Of a stretch of DNA of 64,000 bases, positions 25,067 to 34,381 are shown piece by piece. The notes under the pieces were generated by a model. That model searched no databases. It was not told the DNA's origin and was given only the letters and a program-made list of their open reading frames with translations. The number at the start of each line of letters is the position of its first letter. Position 1 is the first letter of the stretch. Source of the stretch: Paludibacteraceae bacterium (GTDB taxonomy: Bacteria; Bacteroidota; Bacteroidia; Bacteroidales; Paludibacteraceae). The stretch is from NCBI GenBank assembly GCA_016285885.1, contig JAEERP010000002.1, forward strand, positions 186,001 through 250,000. The letters are read 5' to 3'. The position numbers were made by a program, and so were the translations under genes.

Positions 25067-25894
25067 TCAACTTTTCACATATCCCCAGATGCCGAGTGAA
25101 CGGCTTTGCTTGGGAAGGAATTTGAGCGGTAGAGCCTTTAAGCCTATACGCTTCCGTATTTTCTTGAACTCGTCCGAGTAGTAGTAATACTCGTCCGTCA
25201 GCTTAAAGGATTTGACCCATTGCTCGATTTGCCTCGGATTGTCGCATCCCCAGCGGAAAGAGGCTTTGGTGTTCTTGACGGATTCGTGGAGGTTGGTACG
25301 CTCGCTCAAGTACTTGTTCATGCGCTCCATGTACACTTCCGCGTTTTCGAAGTTCGCGTCGATGTTGTGGAAAACCCGCTTCACCTCTTCCTCTGTCAGG
25401 TACATCGCCACCCCCTCTAGGATGAACAGGAAGTGCCCGTTGGGGTGCTCCTCCTTGATGGATTTGATCCATCCGTCGGTTGTGATATTGCCTGTGAGAT
25501 ATTTGTTGTCGGACGATTCTGGCAGGAACTGCCGCCTCAGATTGATTACGTCCAGGAAGTCCAACTCGTAGGCTTGGTACTTCTTGCTGATGGCGACACG
25601 CTCAATGCGCGGGTCCAGTCCGCATGCGACGAGCACCACCACCGCATCGTCGTATTTGCTCACAAAGTTCTTCAATACGTTATCGAAATATTTAGTTCTA
25701 AATGACACACATAGTTGACATCGTTCATCTGCAGAAAATTTGCTAAAGTCATAATCTACCATCGAAAGGATATCTTCCGACGTCTTGTCCGTGATGATAG
25801 GATCTTTTTCCTTGGATTCTTTAGCCCTCATGAAGAGAGGAATCAAGAGCGTTTCTGAAACGTTCTCCTGAAATTCGGGTCTGATCTTGCCCAT
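25067..25894 (-). CDS. LCMT/PPM1-family SAM-dependent methyltransferase
   Basis: 275 aa. The leucine-carboxyl-methyltransferase-like signature is clear: CVSFRTKYFDN, the SAM loop VVLVACGLDPRIER, acidic YELDFLDVINLR and LFILEGVAMYLTEEEV. Bacterial members methylate small acids, polyketides or unknown substrates. It sits between the cystathionine enzyme and the MoeB-like gene in a sulfur operon, so it may methylate a thiol or a sulfur-bearing acid, or help recycle SAM. Substrate unknown. Confidence 0.8.
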   Translation of the reverse strand: MGKIRPEFQENVSETLLIPLFMRAKESKEKDPIITDKTSEDILSMVDYDFSKFSADERCQLCVSFRTKYFDNVLKNFVSKYDDAVVVLVACGLDPRIERVAISKKYQAYELDFLDVINLRRQFLPESSDNKYLTGNITTDGWIKSIKEEHPNGHFLFILEGVAMYLTEEEVKRVFHNIDANFENAEVYMERMNKYLSERTNLHESVKNTKASFRWGCDNPRQIEQWVKSFKLTDEYYYYSDEFKKIRKRIGLKALPLKFLPKQSRSLGIWGYVKS

Positions 25895-25936
25895 AATTTT
25901 TCTTTTTTGCAGATTAATAAATAATTATTTAGTGTA

Positions 25937-27094
25937 TCATTTCAATGCTTGGCGGAAATCGTTGATTAGATCTTCCGTGTTTTCTATGCCTGCCGAGATG
26001 CGGATCAGCGTGTCGGAGATTCCGTTCTTCTCGCGCACCTCCTTCGGCACGGAGGCGTGTGTCATGATGGCTGGTATCTCCGCCAGGCTCTCCACGCCAC
26101 CCAAACTCTCTGCGGTCGAGAAGAGTTTCAGCTTCGACAGGAAGTTCTCGGCGTCCGTGAGTGTTCCCTCCAGTTCGAACGAGAGAACGCCACCGAAGCC
26201 TGTGGTCTGCGCCGCCGCGATGTCGTGGTGCGGGTGATCTTTCAGACCGGGGTAGAGTACGCGCTTGACTTTCGGCGATTGTTGCAGGAACTCGGCCAAC
26301 GCCTGTGCGTTCCTCTGGTGTTGCTCCATGCGCACGGCGAGCGTCTTGGCTCCGCGCAGGGTCAGGTAACTGTCGAATGGTGAGAGCACCGCACCGACAG
26401 CGTTCTGGTTGTAGGCGATCTTTTTGTAAAACTCCTCGTTGTTCAGGACGATTGAGCCTCCCAACGTGTCGCTGTGTCCGCCGATGTACTTGGTCGTGCT
26501 GTAGACCACCACGTCGGCGCCCAATTCCAGCGGTCGCTGGAAGTATGGTGACAGGAAGGTGTTGTCCACCACGAGGATGAGCCCGTGTCTCTTGGCGATT
26601 TGTGCGATAGCTTTTATGTCGGCGATTTTTAGCAATGGGTTGGTGGGTGATTCTATCCAGATCAGTCTCGTCTCAGGTTTGATCGCCTTCTCGATGTTCT
26701 CGGGAACGGTCGCGTCGACGTATGAAACGGCTATGTTGAAGTTTACAAAGACATTGCTCAACAAACGTCTCGTGCCTCCATACAGGTCGTCGAAGCCAAT
26801 CACATGGTCGCCTGCCTTCAGCAGCGAAATGATCAATGTGGAGGCTGCCGCCAAGCCTGACGAGAATGCCAGTCCGTATTTTGCGCCGTCCAATGCCGCT
26901 AACTTCTCCTCCAGCGCTTTGCGTGTAGGGTTGAGGCTGCGGGTGTATTCGTAGCCTGCTGTTGGATGACTGGCTTTCTCTCTTGCGAAGGTGGTGGCCA
27001 AATGTATAGGAACTGCGACGTCGCCGCTTGCTCCTTCTCTGAAATCGGGCTCTTCTCCGTTGTGGATCGCCCTTGTTGAAAATCCGTATGCCAT
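25937..27094 (-). CDS. Cystathionine gamma-lyase/gamma-synthase
   Basis: 385 aa from MAYGFSTRAIHNGEEPD; an in-frame extension to 27154 would overlap the previous gene. Fold-type I PLP enzyme of the Cys/Met metabolism family: YTRSLNPTRKALEEKLAAL, SSGLAA, VVDNTFLSPY, PLP lysine in STTKYIGGHSD, and SLGGVESL…PAIMTHASVP. The last motif is typical of CGL/CGS rather than O-acetylhomoserine sulfhydrylase. Next to a CBS-like gene, gamma-lyase activity (cystathionine to cysteine) is the more likely role, as in the MccA-MccB pair, but synthase activity is not excluded. Confidence 0.88.
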   Translation of the reverse strand: MAYGFSTRAIHNGEEPDFREGASGDVAVPIHLATTFAREKASHPTAGYEYTRSLNPTRKALEEKLAALDGAKYGLAFSSGLAAASTLIISLLKAGDHVIGFDDLYGGTRRLLSNVFVNFNIAVSYVDATVPENIEKAIKPETRLIWIESPTNPLLKIADIKAIAQIAKRHGLILVVDNTFLSPYFQRPLELGADVVVYSTTKYIGGHSDTLGGSIVLNNEEFYKKIAYNQNAVGAVLSPFDSYLTLRGAKTLAVRMEQHQRNAQALAEFLQQSPKVKRVLYPGLKDHPHHDIAAAQTTGFGGVLSFELEGTLTDAENFLSKLKLFSTAESLGGVESLAEIPAIMTHASVPKEVREKNGISDTLIRISAGIENTEDLINDFRQALK

Positions 27095-27117
27095 GATAAT
27101 TTTGAATTTTGAATTTA

Positions 27118-28095
27118 TTATAGTTTGACGTTTAGGTTTTTCTCCTTCAACCATTCGTCGTTGAACATCTTGGAGAGGTATTTGTTACCGCTGTCGCAAG
27201 CTAGGGTGACGATCCGTTTCGGGGTGGTCTGTTCCTGTGCGTAACGTAGGGAGGCGCTTAGGAGCGTGCCGGTGGAGGATCCTGCCAGGATGCCTTCTTC
27301 CCTCAGCAAAAGACGGGCGGCGGTGAAGCTCTCCTCGTCGGTCACTTCATAGGCTTTCGTCACCAAATCGAAGTCCGCCAGCTTAGGAATGTAATCCTCT
27401 CCGATGCCCTCGACGAACCATGAACCCGCATCGTTGCGCAGTTTCTTCAGGTTGATGTAGTCCGCAAGGACGGAGCCTTTCGGGTCGGCGAGGATGAACT
27501 CGGTCTGTGGACTGACGGTCTTGAAGAATTTTGTCAAGCCGGTTAATGTACCCGCTGAGCCGACGCCCACGACGACAGCGTCCACCTTGTGCTCCAACTG
27601 CTCCCAGATTTCAGGGCCTGTGGTTAGGAAGTGCGTGTCGGGGTTGTCTTGGTTCTCGAATTGGTTGATGTAATAACCGCCCCGCTCCTGTGCGATCCGT
27701 GCGGCCAAGTCTTGGTAATACTCCGGGTGGCCTTTGCCCACATCGCTTCGGGTGATGACGGTCTCCACACCCAATGCGCGGAGGTGGTTGATCTTCTCGG
27801 TGCTCATCTTGTCAGGGATCACCAGCAAGAGCTTGTAACCTTTCAATCGGCTGGCCAACGCAAGGCCTAACCCTGTATTGCCTGCTGTCGCCTCCACGAT
27901 GAGTTGCCCCGGACGGATCGTTCCGCGCTTCTCCGCCTGGACGATCATGTTCAGTCCGGTGCGGTCCTTGATGCTACCCCCAGGGTTCTGGTTCTCCAAT
28001 TTTAAGAATAGGGAACTCTTACCTGTGTTCAATCTTGAGAGTTGGACAATCGGTGTGTTGCCAATCGTTTCCAATATGTTACTATAAACTGCCAT
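27118..28095 (-). CDS. Cystathionine beta-synthase-type PLP enzyme (MccA-like)
   Basis: 325 aa. PLP lysine in NPGGSIKDR and loop EATAGNTGLGLA (A in place of the CysK S), phosphate loop GVGSAGTLTGL in place of [14 protein letters not shown], and CDSGNKYLSKMFND at the end. This pattern is closer to CBS/MccA than to CysK. There is no haem or CBS-domain extension. With the downstream CGL it forms reverse transsulfuration, turning homocysteine (from methionine or captured methanethiol) into cysteine. First structural gene after poly-Cys leader B, 175 bp away. Confidence 0.88.
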   Translation of the reverse strand: MAVYSNILETIGNTPIVQLSRLNTGKSSLFLKLENQNPGGSIKDRTGLNMIVQAEKRGTIRPGQLIVEATAGNTGLGLALASRLKGYKLLLVIPDKMSTEKINHLRALGVETVITRSDVGKGHPEYYQDLAARIAQERGGYYINQFENQDNPDTHFLTTGPEIWEQLEHKVDAVVVGVGSAGTLTGLTKFFKTVSPQTEFILADPKGSVLADYINLKKLRNDAGSWFVEGIGEDYIPKLADFDLVTKAYEVTDEESFTAARLLLREEGILAGSSTGTLLSASLRYAQEQTTPKRIVTLACDSGNKYLSKMFNDEWLKEKNLNVKL

Positions 28096-28204
28096 TTTGG
28101 TATTTTTTATGTTTGATTATTTTTTTTATAAATACTTGGTATACAATAAGTTAATTGATTGTAACTTACCTAATCGGACAAAAGGAATCCGAGACTTGAA
28201 AAAA

Positions 28205-28270
28205 TAATGATGGTGGATAGCCCCCTAAAGGGATAACCTTAAAGATCTGTGATTGTCCGATTGTAGGAAT
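28205..28270 (-). promoter_or_regulatory. Putative attenuator downstream of poly-Cys leader B
   Basis: Minus strand: TCGGACAATCACA, TTAAGGTTATCCC, loop TTTA, GGGGGCTATCC, then 11 nt and a TTATTTTTTC run. The stem GG-TA-CCC/GGG-TA-CC is stronger here than after leader A. The order and spacing of blocks match those after leader A although the downstream genes differ. No promoter box lies between here and the CBS-like start, so read-through is needed. Confidence 0.6.
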
Positions 28271-28465
28271 TTAGCACATCGGCATGCAACATCGGCAACA
28301 ACACTCGCATATGGAACATCGCAGTTGTGCCTGACAAGAAATTCTTGTAGATACTGATAAATAGATAGAATGTGATTCGGCAAGGAATAGACCTCCGACA
28401 ACCTCGGGAAGATTCATCCCTGGCATTTGGGCTGCGGTAATATCTATGTTTATTCTCTTGTCCAT
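28271..28465 (-). CDS. Poly-cysteine leader peptide B (64 aa)
   Basis: Starts at ATG 28465 (upstream GAAAGG) and ends LRCSICECCCRCCMPMC, nine cysteines in the last 16 residues. N-terminal INI, M-x-G-MNLPE and the cysteine tail are shared with leader A while the middle differs, so the reading frame has been under selection in both. It precedes the CBS-CGL-methyltransferase-MoeB-DsrE-TusA operon. Cysteine-codon-based attenuation is the leading explanation; cysteine-rich leaders in front of sulfur genes are known from mycobacteria. Confidence 0.7.
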   Translation of the reverse strand: MDKRINIDITAAQMPGMNLPEVVGGLFLAESHSIYLSVSTRISCQAQLRCSICECCCRCCMPMC

Positions 28466-28490
28466 TTCTTTGCCTTTCGTTTTGATATTG

Positions 28491-28540
28491 CAAATGTAGT
28501 ATGGTAGAATGTTTGTTGCAAGAAAAATGATAATTATGGA
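28491..28540 (-). promoter_or_regulatory. Promoter of leader B / CBS operon
   Basis: Minus strand: TTG (28519-28521), 20 nt, TACATTTG (28491-28498), then GCAATATCAAAACGA. TCCATA (28535-28540) lies 12-13 nt above the -33 box, like TATCCATA at the two nif-like operons. Confidence 0.75.
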
Positions 28541-28641
28541 GTATTTTTCTAATAATACATTTCTAGTAGTTAATTTATTCTATCTAGGGGAGTGTTAAGA
28601 CGCGGATCATGGAAATTTTATCTGCCATGAATATCCATAAC

Positions 28642-28673
28642 AAAAATGCCGCCTGAACAAAGTCCAGACGACA
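28642..28673 (-). terminator. Intrinsic terminator of the main nif-like operon
   Basis: Minus strand: TGTCGTCTGGA pairs over 11 bp (with G-U pairs) with TTCAGGCGGCA and is followed by TTTTT, about 23 bp after the nifK-like stop. It separates the operon from leader B. Confidence 0.85.
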
Positions 28674-28695
28674 CTTTCCGAATATGAGGGTTTGA

Positions 28696-30045
28696 TTATT
28701 TTCCTCCAACAGATGCGCTATAGATCCTTTCCAGGAACTGCAAAGCGCCTTTGTAGCCGATGTGGGAACGGTTGACGATGAGCGTCTCGGACGAAGGCGT
28801 CGAGATCTCAAAGAACAAGGCGTTCTTCTTGTTGGCGAGGGTGAGTTCCCAAGAGGTGCCGAGAATCAATGGCTTGCCTGACGTGAACTCTACGCTCTCG
28901 ATCAGTTTCTCCACCTCGTAACCATCCTCTTCGAAGACGACATCGATGCTCACTCCCTCGGAGATATTGTTCTTGAAGTACTCCGAAATGGCGGGGCGGA
29001 ACTTCTCCGGTGTCTTGTCGGTGATGATCACCTGTTTCGGGATCAGACCGATCTGGTCCGCCAGGAACTTCGAGTAGGCCAATGCGTAGGATGCGTCCGC
29101 CGTCACGACAAACTCGCTTGGCATACCGTACCAATATTCCGCGAAGAACTCGGAGAAGTGTTCGAGGTAGTAGTAATAGATATCCGCCTCTTGCTTGATG
29201 AACTCCTCGGACTGCTTCTTGTCGATGCCTGCGAACTCCACCACCTGACGGATGAACTTAGCCGTAGCCTCCTCGCCGACAGGGATCTCAGGGATGTGCA
29301 GGTAGGGTTGGTTGTACTTCTTCTGGAGATGCTCCGCGTTCTTGACGCCCACCCATGGTGAAACCACCAGGTTGAATTGCGCCTGAGGAATGCGTTTCCA
29401 AGCCTCCACGCCCGGGTTCTCAGGACCGAACAACACGTTCACTTCCAAGCCTGCACCACGCAAGATACGTGCGAGCTCCTGGTAGTCTCCTCGCCAGTTC
29501 TGGTTGTAGTAAGGCACTTCAAACCAGAGGTTGACGAGGCCTTTCTTCTTCTCTCCTTCGTAGTTCCCTACGTATTGGTCGATGATGGCATCCACCACTG
29601 TTTCGTGACCGAAGATATTATTGCCCTTGAAACCGGCCGTGTTAGCGTAGACGATAGGGTAGCCCGCCTTCTGGTACTTGCCCACGAGGTCAGGCACGTT
29701 GTCGCCGATCAGCTCACCCGTACAACCCGTCAGGACCACGAAGAGGTCTCCGTCGTAGATCTTCAGCGTTGATTTGATAAGATTGTCGAGGGTCTTTATA
29801 CCACCGAAGACTACATCATTCTCTGTTGCGTTGGAGCTTGGCATGTTTCCGCCTCCAGCCGCGATACTACCTTGAAAACCGTTCTCGAAGGTCAACATGG
29901 CGGTAGTCTTCAGCTGACAGCCAGGGCTACAATTGGCGATTGGCACTGCACCTTTGATGGCCACTACGGTGTTGGTCGCACCCACCGCGCAAGCATATCG
30001 GACATCGGATATTACCGAAGGTTTCTTCTTTTGTATTTCGCTCAT
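28696..30045 (-). CDS. Nitrogenase-like beta subunit (NifK/MarK-like), first pair
   Basis: 449 aa. Cluster ligands: C19 in RYACAVGATN, C43 (with C39) in ANCSPGC, and C108 in LTGCTGELIGDN. The N-terminal extension of true NifK is missing. TAGFKGNNIFGHE, PYYNQNW and SPWVGVKN are shared with the second K-like protein. It follows the D-like gene by 36 bp and should pair with it. Last gene of the operon, before a terminator. The family is nitrogenase-like rather than nitrogenase: the dinitrogen-fixing accessory genes are lacking and the setting is sulfur metabolism. Confidence 0.9.
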   Translation of the reverse strand: MSEIQKKKPSVISDVRYACAVGATNTVVAIKGAVPIANCSPGCQLKTTAMLTFENGFQGSIAAGGGNMPSSNATENDVVFGGIKTLDNLIKSTLKIYDGDLFVVLTGCTGELIGDNVPDLVGKYQKAGYPIVYANTAGFKGNNIFGHETVVDAIIDQYVGNYEGEKKKGLVNLWFEVPYYNQNWRGDYQELARILRGAGLEVNVLFGPENPGVEAWKRIPQAQFNLVVSPWVGVKNAEHLQKKYNQPYLHIPEIPVGEEATAKFIRQVVEFAGIDKKQSEEFIKQEADIYYYYLEHFSEFFAEYWYGMPSEFVVTADASYALAYSKFLADQIGLIPKQVIITDKTPEKFRPAISEYFKNNISEGVSIDVVFEEDGYEVEKLIESVEFTSGKPLILGTSWELTLANKKNALFFEISTPSSETLIVNRSHIGYKGALQFLERIYSASVGGK

Positions 30046-30081
30046 TTGATTGATTCTTTTGATGTTAAAAACTTAGAGGAA

Positions 30082-31644
30082 TTATTCGCCCAATCGCTCT
30101 TCGATCTCCTTGAAGACCTCCTTATCGTTGGTGAGCTTGAACGGATCGGTCTGGCTAAACCACCAATCGTTGTAAGGCAAGCGTACGTGGCGCTGCAGTG
30201 TCTTGTTGAACTTCGTGCGGGCCAGCACACCCTTCAGGATTTCACCCACACGCAGGATTCCGTCGTAACCCACAGGGATGTGCTCGTCGCCTAAGGCGAA
30301 GGTTGGCACACCAAGGTGTCCTGCCACTGAGGCGAGACCTGGGTGACGGATGATCAGGAAGTCCGTCTTCACACGCTTCAAGAGCTGAGGCAACTGGAAG
30401 GCACGGGTCTTGCTGACCGTGTAGTGAGGAATGTCACCGTAGGTCTCGACCAACTCCTTCAAGGTGTCTTGGTTCTTACCCGCACCATCGTAGACGGGGT
30501 CGTGGTGGAAGACCAGGGCGGCCTCGTTCTTGATGCCCAACTCAGCCAACACGCTGATCAATCCGTGCGCGTAGGCGGAACCGGTGAGCACCATTCCGTA
30601 CTTGCCTTTGAAGTATTCACGGTACTCCTCCAATTTCGGAGCGATACGCTTATGCTCGCTTTCGATATACTCCTCAACTTCCTTCTCCTTGCCCACCACC
30701 TTGGCGATGGCGCGCAACCAAGCGTCTGTTCCCTTGATACCGTAAGGTTGTGGGGCGTCGATCTGTGGCACGCCGAACTGGTCTTCAAGCGCCGCACCCA
30801 TGTATCCACCGAGCGTTTCGCAGAAGGTGGTGGTGGCGACTGCCTCCGAAGCCTGACGGATCTCCTCGAACGAAGCACAGTCCAAAAGGTAGTTCACCCG
30901 CAAGCCAAGCGGTTTCAACAAGTCGGTGAACCAGTCCGTACCCCACAAGGCGATGATATTGATTAAATCTTTCTGTTTCTTTTTCGGATGTCTTTCAACA
31001 ATCTGTCTCAAAACACCATGGAAAGCCACGTCGAAACCGGTACTCCAGTGTTTGCTTCGGAAGCCCTCGCAGTGCAGTGGGATGATAGGCACACCCACCT
31101 CTGGCTCCAACTCCTCCGCCACGCTGTCGATATCCTCACCTGTGATGGCCGTCGCGCAGGCCATGGCGATGAAGATAGCCTTCGGATTGTAACGCTCCTT
31201 GGCGATGCGGATGGCTTGTCTCAGCTTGGCCGCGCCACCGAACACCATGTCTTTCTCTTGGAGGTTGGTACTCATGTTAAGTGTGTTCTGCTGAGGCTTG
31301 CCACGACGTTCCAATCCCTTGTGCATGGAGAGGTTGAACTTCGCACATTCACTACTACATCCGATAGGCGCATGGTCAATCAAGACACAATCGGTAAGGT
31401 TACCGATCTGACACTGTACGATGGCATTGGAGCACATGGTCTCTTGGTTCAGCGGGCTCTGCAATTCGCAAAGCCTACAGCCTTGTCCGGCGCCCTTGCA
31501 GCCTCCGTGCTTCTTTACGCTTCGCTCGTCGTAGGCAGACTGTTCGATCAGCTGCTTGGCCGAGCCGTCCCACCCGATGATCGTGCCGAGCCGCAACTCG
31601 CGGTTCTCGACGGTGGTCATATTTAAATTGATTCTATTCGCCAT
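30082..31644 (-). CDS. Nitrogenase-like alpha subunit (NifD/MarD-like), first pair
   Basis: 520 aa, the probable catalytic chain. P-cluster-type ligands C71 (TMCSNAIVQC), C96 (APIGCSSEC) and C163 (MACATAITGEDID); cofactor cysteine C275 in ATTTFCETLGGYMG. H455 in GDEHIPVGYDG is the best candidate for the histidine that holds the molybdenum-side of the cofactor in nitrogenase. An extra N-terminal cysteine set (CKGAGQGCRLC, residues 49-59) is shared in part with the second copy (CGTLKGCARC). With NifH and NifB in the same operon but no NifEN, it fits the MarBHDK type: reductive cleavage of C-S bonds. Substrate not known. Confidence 0.92.
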   Translation of the reverse strand: MANRINLNMTTVENRELRLGTIIGWDGSAKQLIEQSAYDERSVKKHGGCKGAGQGCRLCELQSPLNQETMCSNAIVQCQIGNLTDCVLIDHAPIGCSSECAKFNLSMHKGLERRGKPQQNTLNMSTNLQEKDMVFGGAAKLRQAIRIAKERYNPKAIFIAMACATAITGEDIDSVAEELEPEVGVPIIPLHCEGFRSKHWSTGFDVAFHGVLRQIVERHPKKKQKDLINIIALWGTDWFTDLLKPLGLRVNYLLDCASFEEIRQASEAVATTTFCETLGGYMGAALEDQFGVPQIDAPQPYGIKGTDAWLRAIAKVVGKEKEVEEYIESEHKRIAPKLEEYREYFKGKYGMVLTGSAYAHGLISVLAELGIKNEAALVFHHDPVYDGAGKNQDTLKELVETYGDIPHYTVSKTRAFQLPQLLKRVKTDFLIIRHPGLASVAGHLGVPTFALGDEHIPVGYDGILRVGEILKGVLARTKFNKTLQRHVRLPYNDWWFSQTDPFKLTNDKEVFKEIEERLGE

Positions 31645-31653
31645 AATGAATTT

Positions 31654-32124
31654 TTATTCTTCTTGATTTTTAAACTTCAGCTTCCTCTCGTCGATTTTGT
31701 AGTAGTAGGCGACGATCTTCTCCAAGGCCTCTTTGATAGGCATTTCGATGTCAAAAACCGATATCGCCTTGCGCTCGAACTGTTTCAGAATGTTGCGCCC
31801 GATCTTTTTGCAGATCACACATCGGCAATCGGAAAGCAACTCCACGGCTTCCGACTTTCCTCCGTTGTCGCAGCCGTTCTTGCTTCCGCAGCCGGTGCCA
31901 CAACCGGAGTTACAGCCGTTGCCATTATTTGTGCCACAACCAGTCTCGCCACCGACATTGTTGGTGCTCGGGAGAACCTGATCGTCTGAGGTTGGGACAT
32001 CCCTGGTCTCTGTTTTCAGGAAGTCCGTATCGTCGACCGTGTAGATGTCGAAGCTCCGAGCCGACCCAAAATGCAGGTCTACATTCACTCCGTCAGATGT
32101 GGCAACCGCAATTTTGTACCTCAT
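31654..32124 (-). CDS. NifX/NafY-domain protein with Cys/Gly/Asn-rich insertion
   Basis: 156 aa. The N-terminal half (YKIAVATSDGVNVDLHFGSARSF) and C-terminal half (CKKIGRNILKQFERKAISVF) form the dinitrogenase iron-molybdenum cofactor-binding fold that carries NifB-co. Between them, residues 60-90 are made almost only of G, N, C, S, T and K with cysteines at 63, 71, 75, 79 and 85, followed by C100, C102 and C105. This insertion may bind iron or hold a cluster in transit. It sits between nifH and nifD, ideal for a cofactor carrier. No close family name is known to me for the inserted form. Confidence 0.8.
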   Translation of the reverse strand: MRYKIAVATSDGVNVDLHFGSARSFDIYTVDDTDFLKTETRDVPTSDDQVLPSTNNVGGETGCGTNNGNGCNSGCGTGCGSKNGCDNGGKSEAVELLSDCRCVICKKIGRNILKQFERKAISVFDIEMPIKEALEKIVAYYYKIDERKLKFKNQEE

Positions 32125-32162
32125 AAACTATCAACTTTTACCTTTAAACTCTTAACTCTTAA

Positions 32163-33026
<864 letters not shown>

Positions 33027-33055
33027 TTATGCCACGAAATGTGGCGGGTGAATAA

Positions 33056-33421
33056 TTAAAATAAGTTTTGAATTTCGTTGTAAGAATAAATTTTGTCTAA
33101 AGCGTCGGTCAGCTCGCCCGGCAAGGCCATCGCCACGATCCCCTTCTGTGTCAGCAGGGCGCTGGCTCCTATTCCGATGCGTGACGCGGTGACGTATTGG
33201 CAGTCGGAGAAGAGTTCCACCCGCTTCTCCATGTCGTCCCTGGAGTGTACTCCGTTCTGACAAACCGGGGGTGCCGTGCGTCTCTCCACATAGACCCATT
33301 CTCCCTCGAAGAACTGGTAAATGTAAAAGTCCGTGGCTCTGCCAAAGTGCGTGTCGACCGTGTATCCGTCCGTCGAGGCCGCCGCTACTCGAAATGCGTT
33401 GTACTGCTTCTTGTCATCCAT
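33056..33421 (-). CDS. NifX-like cofactor-binding domain protein
   Basis: 121 aa, a single NifX/NifB-C-terminal-type domain: RVAAASTDGYTVDTHFGRATDFYIYQ, ERRTAPPVC, then LFSDCQYVTASRIGIGASALLTQKGI. It overlaps the end of the NifB-like gene by 8 bp. In many NifB proteins this domain is fused to the radical SAM part; here it is separate. Probably receives the NifB product. Confidence 0.82.
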   Translation of the reverse strand: MDDKKQYNAFRVAAASTDGYTVDTHFGRATDFYIYQFFEGEWVYVERRTAPPVCQNGVHSRDDMEKRVELFSDCQYVTASRIGIGASALLTQKGIVAMALPGELTDALDKIYSYNEIQNLF

Positions 33422-34331
33422 GTGAAAAAGTGTCTGATACTACAAAATCTTCTGAATAGACCTCCTTGGAGAACTCGCTCACGCCTGGCACGCCCACAGC
33501 GTCCGCGCGACAGCGGTTGCAGTGGCGGAAGACGTCGATGTACTTCCCCGCGCTCTTCCTCGCCTCCTCGATCTCGAAGCAGAAAGGCGCTTTTTCGTCT
33601 TTCAGTTCGTAGGTCGGTATCAGCGGGATGATGTTGTAGATGGAGGCGCCTAAGGAGGAAACCGTCTTGGCGATCTGCTCGATGTGGCTTCCGTTGATCC
33701 GCGGCACCAGTACGGTGTTGACCTTTACGGTGATACCGCTCTTCGCCACCTTGCGGATACCATTCAACTGGTTCTCGATCAATATCTTGGCACCCTCGTA
33801 AGCGTCGTATTTCTTCCCATGGTAGAGGACGAACTTGTTCAACTTCGCCTCGATCTCAGGGTCGATCGCATTCACGGTCACCGTCAGCGAATCGATCTTG
33901 GACGCAATCACTTGGTCCGCCTTCTCGTCGAGCAGTAATCCGTTGGTGCTCATACACTTGAGCAGGTGCGGGAACTCTTTGTCCACTAGGCGGAAGGTCT
34001 CCAAGGCCGTGTCGGTTGCCAGCGTGTCGCCCGGTCCAGCGATGCCTGCCACTTTGATGTCTGGACATATCTTCAGCGCCTTTCTAAGGATGGCGATGCT
34101 CTCCTCCGGTTTGATCACCTTCGCCGTAACACCTGGGCGGTTCTCCGTGTCGTTCAGCACGCGGCTGCAAAAGCGGCAACCGATGTTACATGCCGGACTG
34201 ACAGGCAAGTGAATCCTTCCCAGATTGCCCGGTTTAGAGGCGAAACATGGATGGTTATTGCGTAATTTCTCTTGGTTCTCAGTCATAAATTTTTGATATA
34301 ATAATCCCCCCTCCGACAACTTTTCAGCCAT
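33414..34331 (-). CDS. nifB: NifB-like radical SAM cofactor maturase
   Basis: 305 aa. HPCFASKPGNLGRIHLPVSP followed by radical SAM CNIGCRFC (C48, C52, C55), then RPGVTAKVIKPEESI, VAGIAGPGDTLATD, CMSTNGLLL and HCNRCRADAVGVPG with the two further cluster cysteines. NifB builds the 8Fe-9S-carbide core (NifB-co) of nitrogenase cofactors. With no NifEN present, the core may be used without maturation. A second start (34286, MTENQEKL) is possible. Preceded by a hairpin and cysK4 with no promoter between, so co-transcribed. Confidence 0.92.
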   Translation of the reverse strand: MAEKLSEGGLLYQKFMTENQEKLRNNHPCFASKPGNLGRIHLPVSPACNIGCRFCSRVLNDTENRPGVTAKVIKPEESIAILRKALKICPDIKVAGIAGPGDTLATDTALETFRLVDKEFPHLLKCMSTNGLLLDEKADQVIASKIDSLTVTVNAIDPEIEAKLNKFVLYHGKKYDAYEGAKILIENQLNGIRKVAKSGITVKVNTVLVPRINGSHIEQIAKTVSSLGASIYNIIPLIPTYELKDEKAPFCFEIEEARKSAGKYIDVFRHCNRCRADAVGVPGVSEFSKEVYSEDFVVSDTFSHG

Positions 34332-34381
34332 CGACGCATGTAGAAGATATGTTTGAAACGATGTGTTAACTAATTGTAGGC

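Noticed and set aside
25937-27154. O-acetylhomoserine sulfhydrylase (MetY), which would match the Rhodospirillum pathway
   Set aside because: Length (385 aa) and the SLGGVESL…MTHASVP motif fit cystathionine gamma-lyase/synthase; MetY is usually about 425 aa or more.
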